Translations under genes and position numbers: made by a program
NCBI RefSeq assembly: GCF_902706605.1
Contig: NZ_CACSLH010000002.1
Span: forward strand, 62,001-126,000
Length of the DNA: 64,000 bases
Source: Enterococcus sp. CSURQ0835
GTDB taxonomy: Bacteria > Bacillota > Bacilli > Lactobacillales > Enterococcaceae
Reading direction: 5' to 3'
Shown: positions 17,432 through 26,478 of the stretch, piece after piece
Layout: each line of letters begins with the position of its first letter
Position numbering within the stretch: position 1 is the first letter of the stretch
The notes under the pieces: model-generated
Seen by the model: only the letters and a program-made list of their open reading frames with translations
Told to the model about the DNA's origin: nothing
The model's database searches: none

Positions 17432-18597
17432 ATGGACACAGGGCTGGAAAAAACACGTGGTAAGCAAGGGATCGCGCTAGTCGTCGCTTTGATGGCAGGT
17501 TCATGATCTCAACGGCGATCATCCCTATCGCACAGCAGTTCAATTTAGATGCTGGGCAAACGGGGCTGATCATGTCCTTTTTCTTTTTAGGTTATTCATT
17601 GATGCAGATTCCGGGCGGCTGGTTAGCAGATAAGATCGGAGCAAAACGTGTTTTGATGTTGTCGCTTTTGATCATTTCCTTTTTCTCATTTGCTTTTGGG
17701 ATGGTGAGCGGCTTGATGTTGTTCATTTGCATTCGCTTTTTTGCTGGACTTGGACACGGTGGCTATCCGCCAAGTGTCTCAAAAGCGATCGCGGATAATT
17801 TTCCGCAAGAAAAGCGGACTTTTGTCCAATCGTTGATCCTTTCAACTTCTGGGATCGGTGGGATCTTAGCTTTTACATTAGGTGCCAATCTTGTTGCTAA
17901 AAATTGGCATTACGCTTATTTAGCATTAGGGACTTTGTTTTTGCTCTCATTTATTTTAGTCTGGCGCTTTGTACCAAATGTCCAACCGACTAAAGCTGTT
18001 AAACCGAGCGAGAAGATTTCGTTTCTAACGATGTTGAAAAATCAGAATATCTTCGTCTTATTTTTGGCGATGCTCTTGCTGAATTTCTTACTTTATGGCA
18101 ACATGTCCTGGCTACCTTCTTACATCTCGACTAAATTCCAGTTGGATATCAGCACGACGGGGTTGATCTTAGCTTGCAACGCGATCTTCCAAACGTTGGC
18201 GACGATCTTTGCCGGTTCGTTGTTGTCAAAATTATTCTTAGGTCGTGAAAAAATCTTTTTATTGACCGCGACATTTGTCAGTGCGGCGTTGGTTTTTGCT
18301 TTTGTTTCCTCAAACAATATCATGTTGTCGATCGTGTTTTTGATTTTGATCAGTATGATTTCGATTTCAGCTTTTACCACGATCTTCACGTGGCCTCATA
18401 AGATCATGGATCCGGCGATCATTGGTTCATCGATCGGGATCATCAATACAGGCGGTACATTAGGCGGATTTTTAGCGCCGATGGTTTTAGGGTATTTGAT
18501 CAAATTATCAGGTGGTTCATTTACGTTGGCCTTTTTATTCATGGCTGGTGCCAGTGTATTATGTGGACTTTCCGCGTTACTCGTGAAAAAAGATTAG
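17432..18597 (+). pseudogene. MFS transporter interrupted by a -1 frameshift in the first membrane segment
   Basis: A strong ribosome site (GGAGGTATC) precedes ATG at 17432, which opens MDTGLEKTRGKQGIALVVALMAG and stops at a TGA at 17504. The rest of the protein (364 residues from an ATG at 17503, one frame over) is a major facilitator with 11 further membrane segments and the family motif GGWLADKIGAKRVL. Adding one T at GGTTCATG restores a continuous TM1 (AGF-MISTAII). So the gene is frameshifted or misread. The downstream M20 hydrolase suggests a role in uptake of an aminoacyl or p-aminobenzoyl-type conjugate, by analogy to transporter/AbgB pairs. Confidence 0.8.
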
Positions 18598-18612
18598 AAG
18601 GAGTGATTTGAG

Positions 18613-20043
18613 ATGGATCAAAAAGAACGTTTACAAGCAATCATTGAAGAAAAACGGCAAGCTTTCATTACAGCGGCTGACAATATTTGGGGTACTCCCG
18701 AAACCCGTTTTGCGACTGAAAAATCGGTTGCGCAACATTATCATATTTTAGAACAAGAAGGCTTTGCACTTGAAAAAGGTGTAGCCGACATGGATTATTC
18801 TTACATCGCAACGTTTGGTAGCGGGAGTCCAGTTATCGGGATCTTAGCTGAATACGATGCGTTAGGAAATTTGAGTCAAGTCGCTGATCTGCCCGAAAAA
18901 AAACCAGTAGAAATTGGCGGCAATGGTCATGGTTGCGGTCACAATTTACTAGGGACCGGCGCATTAGCTGGTGCGGTAGCTATCAAGACATTGATGGAAG
19001 AAGAAAATTTGAAAGGGACGATCAAGTTATTCGGTTGCCCAGCAGAAGAAAGTGGTTATGGAAAAGCCTTCATGGCACGAGCTGGTTTGTTTGATTCGCT
19101 AGATCTCGCATTGACTTGGCACCCGATGGATGTGACACAAGCATGGGGAGACAGCAGCTTGGCCGTGTATCAAGTTTATTATGAATTTCACGGTACGTCT
19201 GCTCACGCGGCGGCGGCTCCTGAGCAAGGGCGCAGCGCATTAGACGCAGCTGAACTAATGAATGTGGGCGTGCAGTTTTTACGAGAACACATCATTGATG
19301 AAGCGCGCGTGCATTATGCTTTTATCGATGCTGGGGGCGAATCAGCTAATGTCGTCCAACCGACAGCAAAATTATATTATTTTATCCGAGCACCAAAATT
19401 AGAACAAGTCGAACCGATCTATCAACGGATCAATAAAATCGCAGAAGGCGCAGCGCTTATGACTGAAACAGAGCTTACGATCGATTTTGATTCGGCTTGT
19501 GCCAATTATTTACCGAATCCAGCGTTGACTGAAGCGATGCATCAAAATCTAAAACAAGTGACGCCATTGGAATTGACCGCGGAAGAAATCGCCTATGAAC
19601 AAAAATTCTTCGACACGGTGCCTCAAGTGACTAAAGACACATTATATGCGCGTGCTCAAAACGCATTTCCGACTGCCACGGAGGCTGAACTGAAAGAAAT
19701 CGCAACGATGCCAGTGAATACTAAATTATTCCCGTATCAGATCACGGATAAGACAGCAGGCTCTACCGATGTTGGGGATGTGAGCTGGGTCGTACCGACT
19801 GCGCAAGCGACGATCGGTTGTGAAGTACAAGGCACACCGCCGCATTCGTGGCAGTGGGTAGCTACTGGAAAATCTTCTGTTGCTCATAAAGGTATGCTGA
19901 TGGCGGGAAAGATGATCGCCATGACAGCGCTAGATGCGTTACTTGATCCGCAATTGATCGAAAAAGCTAAAGCCGAGCATCAACAAAAATTAGCCGGTAA
20001 GACATATCAGTCACCGATCCCGGCCGATGTTGTTCCTAAATAA
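18613..20043 (+). CDS. M20 family amidohydrolase, AbgB-like
   Basis: The 476-residue protein matches M20D peptidases of the p-aminobenzoyl-glutamate hydrolase subunit B type. Metal-ligand motifs GHGCGHNLLG and PAEESGYGK, and the dimerisation-domain segment FHGTSAHAAAAPEQGRSALDAAELM, are clear. These enzymes hydrolyse an amide bond of N-acylated amino acids or folate breakdown products. AAGGAGTG precedes the ATG. It starts 15 bp after the MFS gene and is probably co-transcribed with it. The real substrate is not deducible. Confidence 0.87.
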   Translation: MDQKERLQAIIEEKRQAFITAADNIWGTPETRFATEKSVAQHYHILEQEGFALEKGVADMDYSYIATFGSGSPVIGILAEYDALGNLSQVADLPEKKPVEIGGNGHGCGHNLLGTGALAGAVAIKTLMEEENLKGTIKLFGCPAEESGYGKAFMARAGLFDSLDLALTWHPMDVTQAWGDSSLAVYQVYYEFHGTSAHAAAAPEQGRSALDAAELMNVGVQFLREHIIDEARVHYAFIDAGGESANVVQPTAKLYYFIRAPKLEQVEPIYQRINKIAEGAALMTETELTIDFDSACANYLPNPALTEAMHQNLKQVTPLELTAEEIAYEQKFFDTVPQVTKDTLYARAQNAFPTATEAELKEIATMPVNTKLFPYQITDKTAGSTDVGDVSWVVPTAQATIGCEVQGTPPHSWQWVATGKSSVAHKGMLMAGKMIAMTALDALLDPQLIEKAKAEHQQKLAGKTYQSPIPADVVPK

Positions 20044-20052
20044 AAATCAATC

Positions 20053-20143
20053 AAAGCGGTGACGAAACTATTTTCGTTACTGTCTTGAGCTGAGTAAAGC
20101 GGCAAGTGTAGGACACGCCATGTGTTTTGATACTCACCGCTTT
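20053..20143 (+). other. Branched RNA structure closing the MFS/M20 operon
   Basis: The outer arms AAAGCGGTGA (20053-20062) and TCACCGCTTT (20134-20143) pair perfectly over 10 bp. Two smaller hairpins lie inside: ACGAAA/TTTTCGT and GGC-TGT/ACA-GCC. It is followed by only a short T-rich tract, so it may be a terminator or a stable 3' RNA element. Confidence 0.5.
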
Positions 20144-20238
20144 ATTTGTTGTGTCTATTTTTCAGATGTAAGTTTATGATTTACAAAAGCTGTGACTTCA
20201 TGAGAAAATGAAAACGGAATTTTAGAAGGGAACAGCTG

Positions 20239-21225
20239 ATGAAGAAAAAAGTTACGATTAAAGATGTCGCGAAGTTATCTGAAGTCTCGATTGCAACCGT
20301 CTCACAGATTTTGAATGGCAATGCCGATAAATTCAGTCCAAAAACAGTGGAAAAAGTGGTAGCGGCCAAGGAAAGTTTGAACTATGAGCCCGATTATTTC
20401 GCGCGGCGGATGATCATGAAAAAAAGTAAAACAGTCGGTGTGATCGTACCCGATATCGCCAATCCATTTTTTGGCGGGCTGATTCGCGGAATCGAAAATG
20501 TATTGTACCGAGAAAACTTTGTCACGATGTTGTGCAATGCCGATCTGGATGCGCAAAAAGAAAGTGATTATTTAGACGAATTGAATCGGCGGGGCGTAGA
20601 TGGTTTTATTATCGCCAGTTCAACGATTTCCAATACCGCGATCAATCAAACGTTGCGTGCGAAAAATCTGCCTTTTATCGTGTTGGACCAAAAAAAGGCA
20701 GAGGGTTTCAGTGATGCGGTCTTGACTGATGATTTTACCGGTGGCAAGTTAGCCGGTGAGCATTTGAAAAGCTTAGGTCATCAAAAAGTTGCGGTAGTCT
20801 TACCAAAAGCTGCGCCGGAAAATATTTTAAATCGCGTCGCAGGCTTCAAGACGCAATTTGCTACACCGTTATTAGTCGAGACAGACCTTTCAAAATTAGG
20901 TGGGCAGCAAGCTGTACCGGAACTGTTAGAAAGTGACGTGACCGCGATTTTCGCCATCAATGATGAGCTGGCATTTGGATTGTATTACGGACTCAATCAA
21001 GTTGGCAAACAAGTGCCGGCTGATTACAGTATCATCGGATATGATGATATCGATATGTGTCAATATGTAACGCCGCAGTTGACGACGATCGCCCAGCCGA
21101 TTTTTGAATTAGGGCAAACGACTGCTGAATTGTTGCTTGCGCGGATTCACGATCCGAAAAAAGCGTGGGAAGAACAGCAGTTACCGGTCCAATTGAAGGT
21201 CCGTGCATCTACCGCACCTCGTTGA
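20239..21225 (+). CDS. LacI-family transcriptional regulator
   Basis: The 328-residue protein has the LacI headpiece (VTIKDVAKLSEVSIATVSQILNG), the hinge helix and a periplasmic-binding-like effector domain with VGVIVPDIANPFFGGLIRG and the closing segment DYSIIGYDDIDMCQYVTPQLTTIAQP. It resembles RbsR/CcpA-type regulators; it is not CcpA itself as judged by the divergent headpiece. AGAAGGGA precedes the start. No sugar operon is adjacent, so the target is unknown; the upstream MFS/M20 pair is one possibility. Confidence 0.88.
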   Translation: MKKKVTIKDVAKLSEVSIATVSQILNGNADKFSPKTVEKVVAAKESLNYEPDYFARRMIMKKSKTVGVIVPDIANPFFGGLIRGIENVLYRENFVTMLCNADLDAQKESDYLDELNRRGVDGFIIASSTISNTAINQTLRAKNLPFIVLDQKKAEGFSDAVLTDDFTGGKLAGEHLKSLGHQKVAVVLPKAAPENILNRVAGFKTQFATPLLVETDLSKLGGQQAVPELLESDVTAIFAINDELAFGLYYGLNQVGKQVPADYSIIGYDDIDMCQYVTPQLTTIAQPIFELGQTTAELLLARIHDPKKAWEEQQLPVQLKVRASTAPR

Positions 21226-21246
21226 GTCGAGGTGGGGTTATTTTTT
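21215..21246 (+). terminator. Terminator overlapping the LacI gene end
   Basis: CACCTCG and CGAGGTG pair around TTGAGT, which contains the stop codon; a GGGTTA and T6 follow. Confidence 0.75.
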
Positions 21247-21421
21247 CGTGATCAGCCCGACATTTGTTATACTTAAAAAAATGAGATTAAAAGTAGGGCA
21301 TTGCCACGATAACTGGAATGACTTCAAATGAATTCGCAGCACAATAAACGGATGAGCAAGTAAAGCATGACACCGGGTATTTTTGAGGTTTCCTGCTATA
21401 ATAAACGCGGAGGTGATCGCG

Positions 21422-21820
21422 ATGAAAGTAACTGGAGCGATCGATCTATTGGCGCAAGAAATTTATTTCGTCTCACCGCAAAAACCAGTTTCACCAGTCC
21501 CGCTGATTTTTGTGACCTTTATGGTTGAAAAACAGCAAGTCGCTTATACGACTGATAATGAATTGAAATTAGCGCGGACTTATGAGCGGCAGATCAAACA
21601 AATCGTTCGCCAAATTCACGCACAGTTTGAACCGTATTTAGCAGCATTAGATCAAGATCAGCTCTTGCCGCTGACTGAACATTTGAAACAGCAAGCAGCG
21701 TTAATAGTAGCTCTGGATGCTGCACTGGCTGAGAGCACTTGTCCAGTGATCCGGATCGAACTTGCCGGAAGCTGGCCGGTCTTACAAACGTCAGCCGGCC
21801 GATTAGATTTAGCCGAGTAA
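21422..21820 (+). CDS. Hypothetical protein
   Basis: The 132-residue product starts at 21422 after a near-perfect GGAGGTGAT; the in-frame ATG at 21383 lacks a ribosome site. The sequence is soluble with alternating beta-like segments at the N-terminus (IYFVSPQKPVSPVPLIFVTFMV) and a helical C-terminal half. I do not recognise a family. It is followed by another small unknown gene 33 bp later, probably in one transcript. Confidence 0.65.
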   Translation: MKVTGAIDLLAQEIYFVSPQKPVSPVPLIFVTFMVEKQQVAYTTDNELKLARTYERQIKQIVRQIHAQFEPYLAALDQDQLLPLTEHLKQQAALIVALDAALAESTCPVIRIELAGSWPVLQTSAGRLDLAE

Positions 21821-21853
21821 AATAATAAATCGTTTGACAAGGAGTGAAGTGAA

Positions 21854-22153
21854 ATGGAAAAAGAATATTTTAAAGGCCAATCGGGTTTTTTAGCGGATTA
21901 CAAAAAGGTAGCTAAAGAACCATTTGACTCGCAAAAAGTAATCGAAGCTGTCTTAGCTCAATTAGATCTGCCAGAAAATACGGAGACAGCGACTTTTGTT
22001 TTAACCGGTAGTCAGACTAAAAATGGTCGTTCGATCAAATTCCCATTTAAAAAAGAAATGGTCGCACAAGATCAAGAAGCCACTGTCTCAGATGAATTTT
22101 TCTATGAAGGTGAACCCTTTGAATTTGATTTACGAGATGAAGAACAACGTTAG
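21854..22153 (+). CDS. Hypothetical acidic small protein
   Basis: The 99-residue product has AAGGAGTG upstream and a soluble, acidic sequence ending FEFDLRDEEQR. No domain is recognised. It shares a transcript with the gene before it and ends at a good terminator. Confidence 0.65.
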   Translation: MEKEYFKGQSGFLADYKKVAKEPFDSQKVIEAVLAQLDLPENTETATFVLTGSQTKNGRSIKFPFKKEMVAQDQEATVSDEFFYEGEPFEFDLRDEEQR

Positions 22154-22161
22154 TCGATCAG

Positions 22162-22207
22162 AAAAAAACAGTTCCGCTGCCGCAAGGATTAGTGGGACTG
22201 TTTTTTT
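22162..22207 (+). terminator. Intrinsic terminator
   Basis: ACAGTTCCGCT pairs with AGTGGGACTGT (two G-U pairs) and is followed by T7. Confidence 0.85.
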
Positions 22208-22334
22208 ACACTTTTTTTGTGGAAGAATCTTTCATGAAAAAAAGAAATCAACAAGTAATGAGTGGAATAATAGAATCATTTGTGATTTGTTTAGCTTAAA
22301 CAAGATGAAAAGCCAATTCGATTCACTTAACTGA

Positions 22335-22369
22335 GAGGTTATTTAATCAAATCCTATTTGAATTACCTC
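22335..22369 (+). promoter_or_regulatory. Inverted repeat overlapping the -35 of the met promoter
   Basis: GAGGT and TCAAAT on the left match ATTTGA and ACCTC on the right with small bulges. The right arm contains the -35 TTGAAT, so it could be an operator. Nothing else is seen in 22208-22334. Confidence 0.35.
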
Positions 22370-22386
22370 CCTAGCTTTTCTATAAT
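22358..22386 (+). promoter_or_regulatory. Sigma-A promoter of the metNIQ operon
   Basis: TTGAAT (22358-22363), a 17-nt spacer and TATAAT (22381-22386). It predicts a transcript starting near 22393 and a leader of about 124 nt before metN. Confidence 0.8.
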
Positions 22387-22428
22387 CAGGAAGCACTTAC
22401 GAATCGCAAGTAAAAGGAGGTCTCATAG

Positions 22429-22455
22429 ATGAAACACTTTGCTAATACGAGTTGA
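22429..22455 (+). CDS. Possible 8-codon leader peptide (MKHFANTS) of metNIQ
   Basis: A strong ribosome site (AAAAGGAGG) lies at good distance from an ATG that opens eight codons and then TGA. The ORF sits in the metNIQ leader between the promoter and metN. Its stop lies next to a small GTTG/CAAC hairpin followed by T7, and TTGCT inside the ORF can pair with AGCAA just after it. This arrangement resembles translation-coupled attenuation. No run of one codon type marks the sensed amino acid, so the role is uncertain. Confidence 0.45.
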   Translation: MKHFANTS

Positions 22456-22516
22456 TCCAGCAACCTTTTTTTAGAGTTTTCTAAAAGCAGCAATTTAGTC
22501 AATCAGGAGGCCTTCT

Positions 22517-23422
22517 GTGATCAAACTAGAACAGCTTACTAAAAAATTTGAACAAGAGACCGTGCTAGATCAAATCGATCTTGAAATCCCAGACCAAAAG
22601 ATATTTGGTATCATCGGGACGAGTGGGGCAGGGAAAAGTACATTGATTCGCCTGATCAACGGTTTAGAACAACCGACGAGTGGACGTGTTATCTTGCCGC
22701 CTGAAGTGAAGATCAGCATGATCTTTCAAAGTTATGCATTACTACGTTCTAAAACGGTTTATGAAAATATCGAACTAGCATTGCGTTTTGATGCCACACC
22801 CAAACAAGACTATCCGCAAAAAATTACAGCGATCTTAGCATATGTCGGTTTAGAAAATAAAGCAGCTGCTTATCCAGCTGAACTTTCTGGCGGACAAAAA
22901 CAACGAGTAGGGATCGCGCGAGCACTGGTGACCAATCCAGCATTGCTTTTGTGTGATGAGATCACCAGTGCGTTAGATCCCCAAGCTAAAAAAATGATTT
23001 TACGCCTGTTGCAAAAAATCAACCGCGAATTTCAAACGACGATCGTTTTAGTGACCCACGAGATGGATGTGATCAAAGAAATCTGTGATGAAGTAGCCGT
23101 GATTCATCAAGGTAAGATCGTTGAACGACAAACGACGACCCAACTTTTTTTGACTCCTCAAAGTCCTATCACACAGACTTTTTTAGCCGACATCATCTAT
23201 CCGACCAAACCACCCCACAGTCTCCAATCCGTTTATTATGTGCTATTAGATTTTGCCCATTATCGCGCATTGCAGACGGCTAATTTAAACGGCTATATTT
23301 ACGATAGTCAGACCTTGACCCTCAATGGCCAGCGCTATTTTTCATTGTATTATGTGACGAGTGACGCAGCTGCCATCGCTTATCTTCAACAAAATGCATT
23401 ACGTTGTGAGGTGCAGCCATGA
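22517..23422 (+). CDS. metN: Methionine ABC transporter ATP-binding protein
   Basis: The 301-residue protein has Walker A GTSGAGKST (34-42), signature LSGGQKQRVGIARAL, Walker B LLLCDEITSALD and the H-loop VTHEMDV, then a C-terminal extension (about 235-301) where MetN carries its NIL/ACT-like methionine-sensing domain. The start is GTG, preceded by AGGAGGC. It is followed by metI (4-bp overlap) and metQ. D- or L-methionine import is the known role of the family; other MetNIQ-like systems carry related sulfur compounds or dipeptides. Confidence 0.9.
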   Translation: MIKLEQLTKKFEQETVLDQIDLEIPDQKIFGIIGTSGAGKSTLIRLINGLEQPTSGRVILPPEVKISMIFQSYALLRSKTVYENIELALRFDATPKQDYPQKITAILAYVGLENKAAAYPAELSGGQKQRVGIARALVTNPALLLCDEITSALDPQAKKMILRLLQKINREFQTTIVLVTHEMDVIKEICDEVAVIHQGKIVERQTTTQLFLTPQSPITQTFLADIIYPTKPPHSLQSVYYVLLDFAHYRALQTANLNGYIYDSQTLTLNGQRYFSLYYVTSDAAAIAYLQQNALRCEVQP

Positions 23423-24063
23423 TCTCACTGCCTATTATTTTAAAAGCCTGCTATGAATCACTTTACATGATTGGTGTTGCGTTGCTGTTTGCCATTTTGA
23501 TCGGGATTCCGCTTGGTGTGTTACTGGCGGAAACACGACCTAAAGGGGTGTTAGCCAATCGTTTCTTGTATGTCAGTTTGCAGACACTTATCAACATCGT
23601 CCGATCGGTTCCTTTTATCATTTTACTGGTGGCGATCTTACCATTGACGCGCCTGATCATAGGCACATCGATTGGAACGACTGCCGCGATCGTACCTTTA
23701 GTGTTGTACATCGTCCCGTTCATGGCTCGTTTAGTGGAACAAGCAATTTTAGAAGTGGACCCGATCATTATTGAATGCGCAAAGACACTGGGGGCTAATC
23801 GATTCCAAATTATCGTTTCTTTTATTTTAGCTGAGGCTAAGCCTGCGATCGTGTTAGCTATCACGAATGTCGTCGTTGGTTTGATCAATGCGTCATCAAT
23901 GGCGGGCACGATCGGTGGTGGCGGGATCGGGGATTTAGCCATCACTCAAGGCTACCAGCGTTTCAATACACCGTTGATTTTTGTGACGGTCGTTTTATTG
24001 ATCCTCTTAGTTAATCTGGTCCAATTTATCGGCAACACGCTGTATACCAAAATCAAACATTAA
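23419..24063 (+). CDS. metI: Methionine ABC transporter permease
   Basis: The 214-residue protein has five to six membrane segments and the family EAA-like loop ECAKTLGANRFQIIVSFILAEAKPAI, followed by SSMAGTIGGGGIGDLA, which is diagnostic of MetI. The ATG overlaps the metN stop by 4 bp. It forms the membrane channel with MetN. Confidence 0.92.
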   Translation: MISLPIILKACYESLYMIGVALLFAILIGIPLGVLLAETRPKGVLANRFLYVSLQTLINIVRSVPFIILLVAILPLTRLIIGTSIGTTAAIVPLVLYIVPFMARLVEQAILEVDPIIIECAKTLGANRFQIIVSFILAEAKPAIVLAITNVVVGLINASSMAGTIGGGGIGDLAITQGYQRFNTPLIFVTVVLLILLVNLVQFIGNTLYTKIKH

Positions 24064-24075
24064 GGAGTTTAACGG

Positions 24076-24888
24076 ATGAAAAAAATGATTTTATTGACTG
24101 TCGCAGCACTAGCTACTTTATTTTTAGTCTCTGGCTGCGGAAAACATGAAGCAAAAACGAAACACGAGATCGTCATGGGCGTTACTGGCGGACCGTACAA
24201 TGATCTATTTGATGAAGCGGTCGCCCCGATGTTAGAAAAAGAAGGATACAAGATTAAACGCGTCAATTTTTCACAGTTCATGCAATCTAACACAGCACTA
24301 GGTGAAGGCAGTATCGATGTAAACGTCGCGCAACACACCGCCTATATGAATGTTTTCAATCGCGAAAAGAAAACCGACCTCGTGCCTCTTGTGGCAACGC
24401 CATCAGTTCCTTGTTCTCTTTATTCAGCAAAATATAAATCAGCAGCTGATTTAAAAGACGGCATGAGTGTCGGTATTCCCCAAGACCCCAGCAATGCAGC
24501 GCGGGCCTATGCGCTTTTAGCCGATGCTGGCTGGATCAAAGTCGATCCTAAAGTCAAAGCAACCGAGTTGAGCGCAAAAAGTATTACGGAAAATCCTCAT
24601 CACCTCGCAATCAAAGAAATGGATTCTAACACATTGCCTCATGTTTTAGACGATCTTGATTTTGAGATCATTCCCGGCAGTAACGTGCAAGACGCAAAAA
24701 TCGAAGACCAGATCAATTTGATCAAAAAAGAAAACATCTCCAAAGATTTAGAGATCGTAGCAGCCGTAAAAAAAGAAAATCAAAACAAAGATTGGGCCCA
24801 AGCAATCAAAAAAGCCTATCAATCAAAGGCCTTCAAAGACTACGTGAAAAAACATGATCCCAAACATTATTGGGTGATGCCACACTAA
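24076..24888 (+). CDS. metQ: Methionine-binding lipoprotein
   Basis: The 270-residue protein has a lipoprotein signal with lipobox VSGC (Cys21) and the NlpA/MetQ family sequence (IVMGVTGGPYNDLFDEAVAPMLEKEGYK, VNVAQHTAYMN). It captures substrate outside the membrane for MetNI. It starts 12 bp after metI with AAGGAG upstream and is followed by a strong terminator. Confidence 0.92.
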   Translation: MKKMILLTVAALATLFLVSGCGKHEAKTKHEIVMGVTGGPYNDLFDEAVAPMLEKEGYKIKRVNFSQFMQSNTALGEGSIDVNVAQHTAYMNVFNREKKTDLVPLVATPSVPCSLYSAKYKSAADLKDGMSVGIPQDPSNAARAYALLADAGWIKVDPKVKATELSAKSITENPHHLAIKEMDSNTLPHVLDDLDFEIIPGSNVQDAKIEDQINLIKKENISKDLEIVAAVKKENQNKDWAQAIKKAYQSKAFKDYVKKHDPKHYWVMPH

Positions 24889-24895
24889 ATCGATG

Positions 24896-24955
24896 CGGTC
24901 GTAAAATACTAGCCAGCTCTTTCATGAGTCAGCTGTATTTTACGACCGTTTTTTA
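24896..24955 (+). terminator. Terminator of metNIQ
   Basis: CGGTCGTAAAATA pairs perfectly with TATTTTACGACCG, with an inner CAGCT/AGCTG stem, and T6 follows. Confidence 0.9.
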
Positions 24956-25046
24956 TTTATTTGCCACTAGTTTCAACTGAACTAAAGCGGATCAGCAAAA
25001 ATTTTCCTCGAAGTTTTCATAAATTTCTTTTTTTCAAGCGAATTAT

Positions 25047-25055
25047 TGATATAAT
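25047..25055 (+). promoter_or_regulatory. Extended -10 promoter
   Basis: TGATATAAT precedes the membrane-protein gene by about 28 nt; no clear -35 is seen. Confidence 0.5.
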
Positions 25056-25082
25056 TTACAGGGATAGCACAAGGAGGATTTT

Positions 25083-26438
25083 ATGAAAAAGCGATTTCTT
25101 GGAGTGAGAGAAGGGATAGCTAATCCGTTAGTGCTTTTACTTTTCTTTCTCATTTGTTTGGTATTCAGTTCTTATGCGCAACTCAACGGAGCTAAAGATG
25201 ATAATTTTTTGTTCTTGCATCCGTTTATTCGAAAATTTGATCATGATTATTTGGCTTTTTTACTGCATCGCTATAGCACGTGGAGCTCGCGGAGCGTGAT
25301 TGAACTGTTCACTTTGTTAGGGGTTCAGTTCCACGTCTTTTGGCGCTTAGCCAACTCGGTGCTTTTGACTTGTGCGATCGCCTTGCCGCCGTATTTATTG
25401 AAAAAAAATAGAGCGGTCAAAAATGTCGATCTCTGTGTGTCAGCCGCTTTATTTTTCACCTTTCCGCTGACTTTTTTCAATGAAACCGGGTGGGTTGCGA
25501 CCACCACCAATTATTTTTGGGTCTATAGTCTAGGGTTGGTATCCTTTTATCCGATCGCCAAGTTTTTACATCGTGAGCCTGTCAGCAAATTTGCCTATGG
25601 AGTCGGCTTACTGAGTTTGGTGTATGCTTCAAATCAAGAGCAGATGGGGTTGTTGGCATTTGGTTTTTTGATTGTCTTTTTGTTTTATCTGCTCTATCAG
25701 AAAAAATCAGTGCTCTTTTTACTCCCCTATCTAATCGTCAACAGTGCGAGTTTATTATTTATTGCCTTAGCTGGCGGAAATAAAACTCGGTATGCTCGGG
25801 AAGTGCGGCATTGGTTTTCAGACTTTGATCAACTCTCATTACTCCGAAAAGTTGAGCTGGGGTATTCTTCGACTTTGCGGCATTTGTTCTTTGATCAGCA
25901 ATTGACGATTTTACTGGTGACGTTTTTTGTCTTTTGCTTAGCTTTAGCAAAATTTTTTGAGCGAAAACATTCAGCAGTTGGTATCTTGGGAATGCTCCCA
26001 TTTATTTTATCTGGACTCATCAGCTTGCCGTCGCTACAAAAGACGCCGTTGATCGCAAAACTATTACTGATGTTCAATCATTACGGAACAGTGATCAAGA
26101 TCCATCAACCGACGACTTGGATACCTGATCTTATCTTATCCGTGATTTTTTTCAGTTTGCTCGTTAGTCTAGTGTACTTATTAGATTACGACCCCATCAG
26201 TGTCGTGCCCATTTTATTTTTAGTAGCGGGGCTTTGTGTCCGGCTCGTCATGGGGTTTTCTCCGACGATTTGGGCTTCTGCGACTCGGACGTATATTTTT
26301 ACCTTTGGCCTGTTCAGCTTGATCTATTTATTCTTGTTAGAGTATGTCAATTTTGGCAAAAATACGCGTCGCTATGTCAGCTTTTTAACGGTTTTGATTG
26401 GAGCTGGCTGCTATATTCATCTATTGTTTACAATGTAA
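25083..26438 (+). CDS. Polytopic membrane protein, possibly DUF6056/glycosyltransferase-like
   Basis: The 451-residue protein has about 10-11 membrane segments and short loops. The first external loop, with DDNFLFLHPF and then STWSSRSVIEL, resembles the acidic first loop of GT-C type glycosyltransferases and of the DUF6056 family. It might build or modify a surface glycan. AAGGAGG precedes the ATG. It is monocistronic. The assignment rests on topology and short motifs only. Confidence 0.65.
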   Translation: MKKRFLGVREGIANPLVLLLFFLICLVFSSYAQLNGAKDDNFLFLHPFIRKFDHDYLAFLLHRYSTWSSRSVIELFTLLGVQFHVFWRLANSVLLTCAIALPPYLLKKNRAVKNVDLCVSAALFFTFPLTFFNETGWVATTTNYFWVYSLGLVSFYPIAKFLHREPVSKFAYGVGLLSLVYASNQEQMGLLAFGFLIVFLFYLLYQKKSVLFLLPYLIVNSASLLFIALAGGNKTRYAREVRHWFSDFDQLSLLRKVELGYSSTLRHLFFDQQLTILLVTFFVFCLALAKFFERKHSAVGILGMLPFILSGLISLPSLQKTPLIAKLLLMFNHYGTVIKIHQPTTWIPDLILSVIFFSLLVSLVYLLDYDPISVVPILFLVAGLCVRLVMGFSPTIWASATRTYIFTFGLFSLIYLFLLEYVNFGKNTRRYVSFLTVLIGAGCYIHLLFTM

Positions 26439-26478
26439 AAAGAGGAAACTGGCTCGGTAGCCAGTTTCCTCTTTTTTT
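26437..26478. terminator. Strong bidirectional terminator
   Basis: AAAAAGAGGAAACTGGCT pairs perfectly with AGCCAGTTTCCTCTTTTT around CGGT. It separates convergent genes. Confidence 0.93.

Noticed and set aside
22411-22516. Partial match of the metNIQ leader to a SAM-I (S-box) riboswitch: GGAGG, GATGAAAC and CAGCAACC in order
   Set aside because: The blocks are in the right order but a 24-nt insertion separates the last two, and the P1 stem and the GACUGGCC block are missing. The GGAGG is better explained as the ribosome site of the small ORF.
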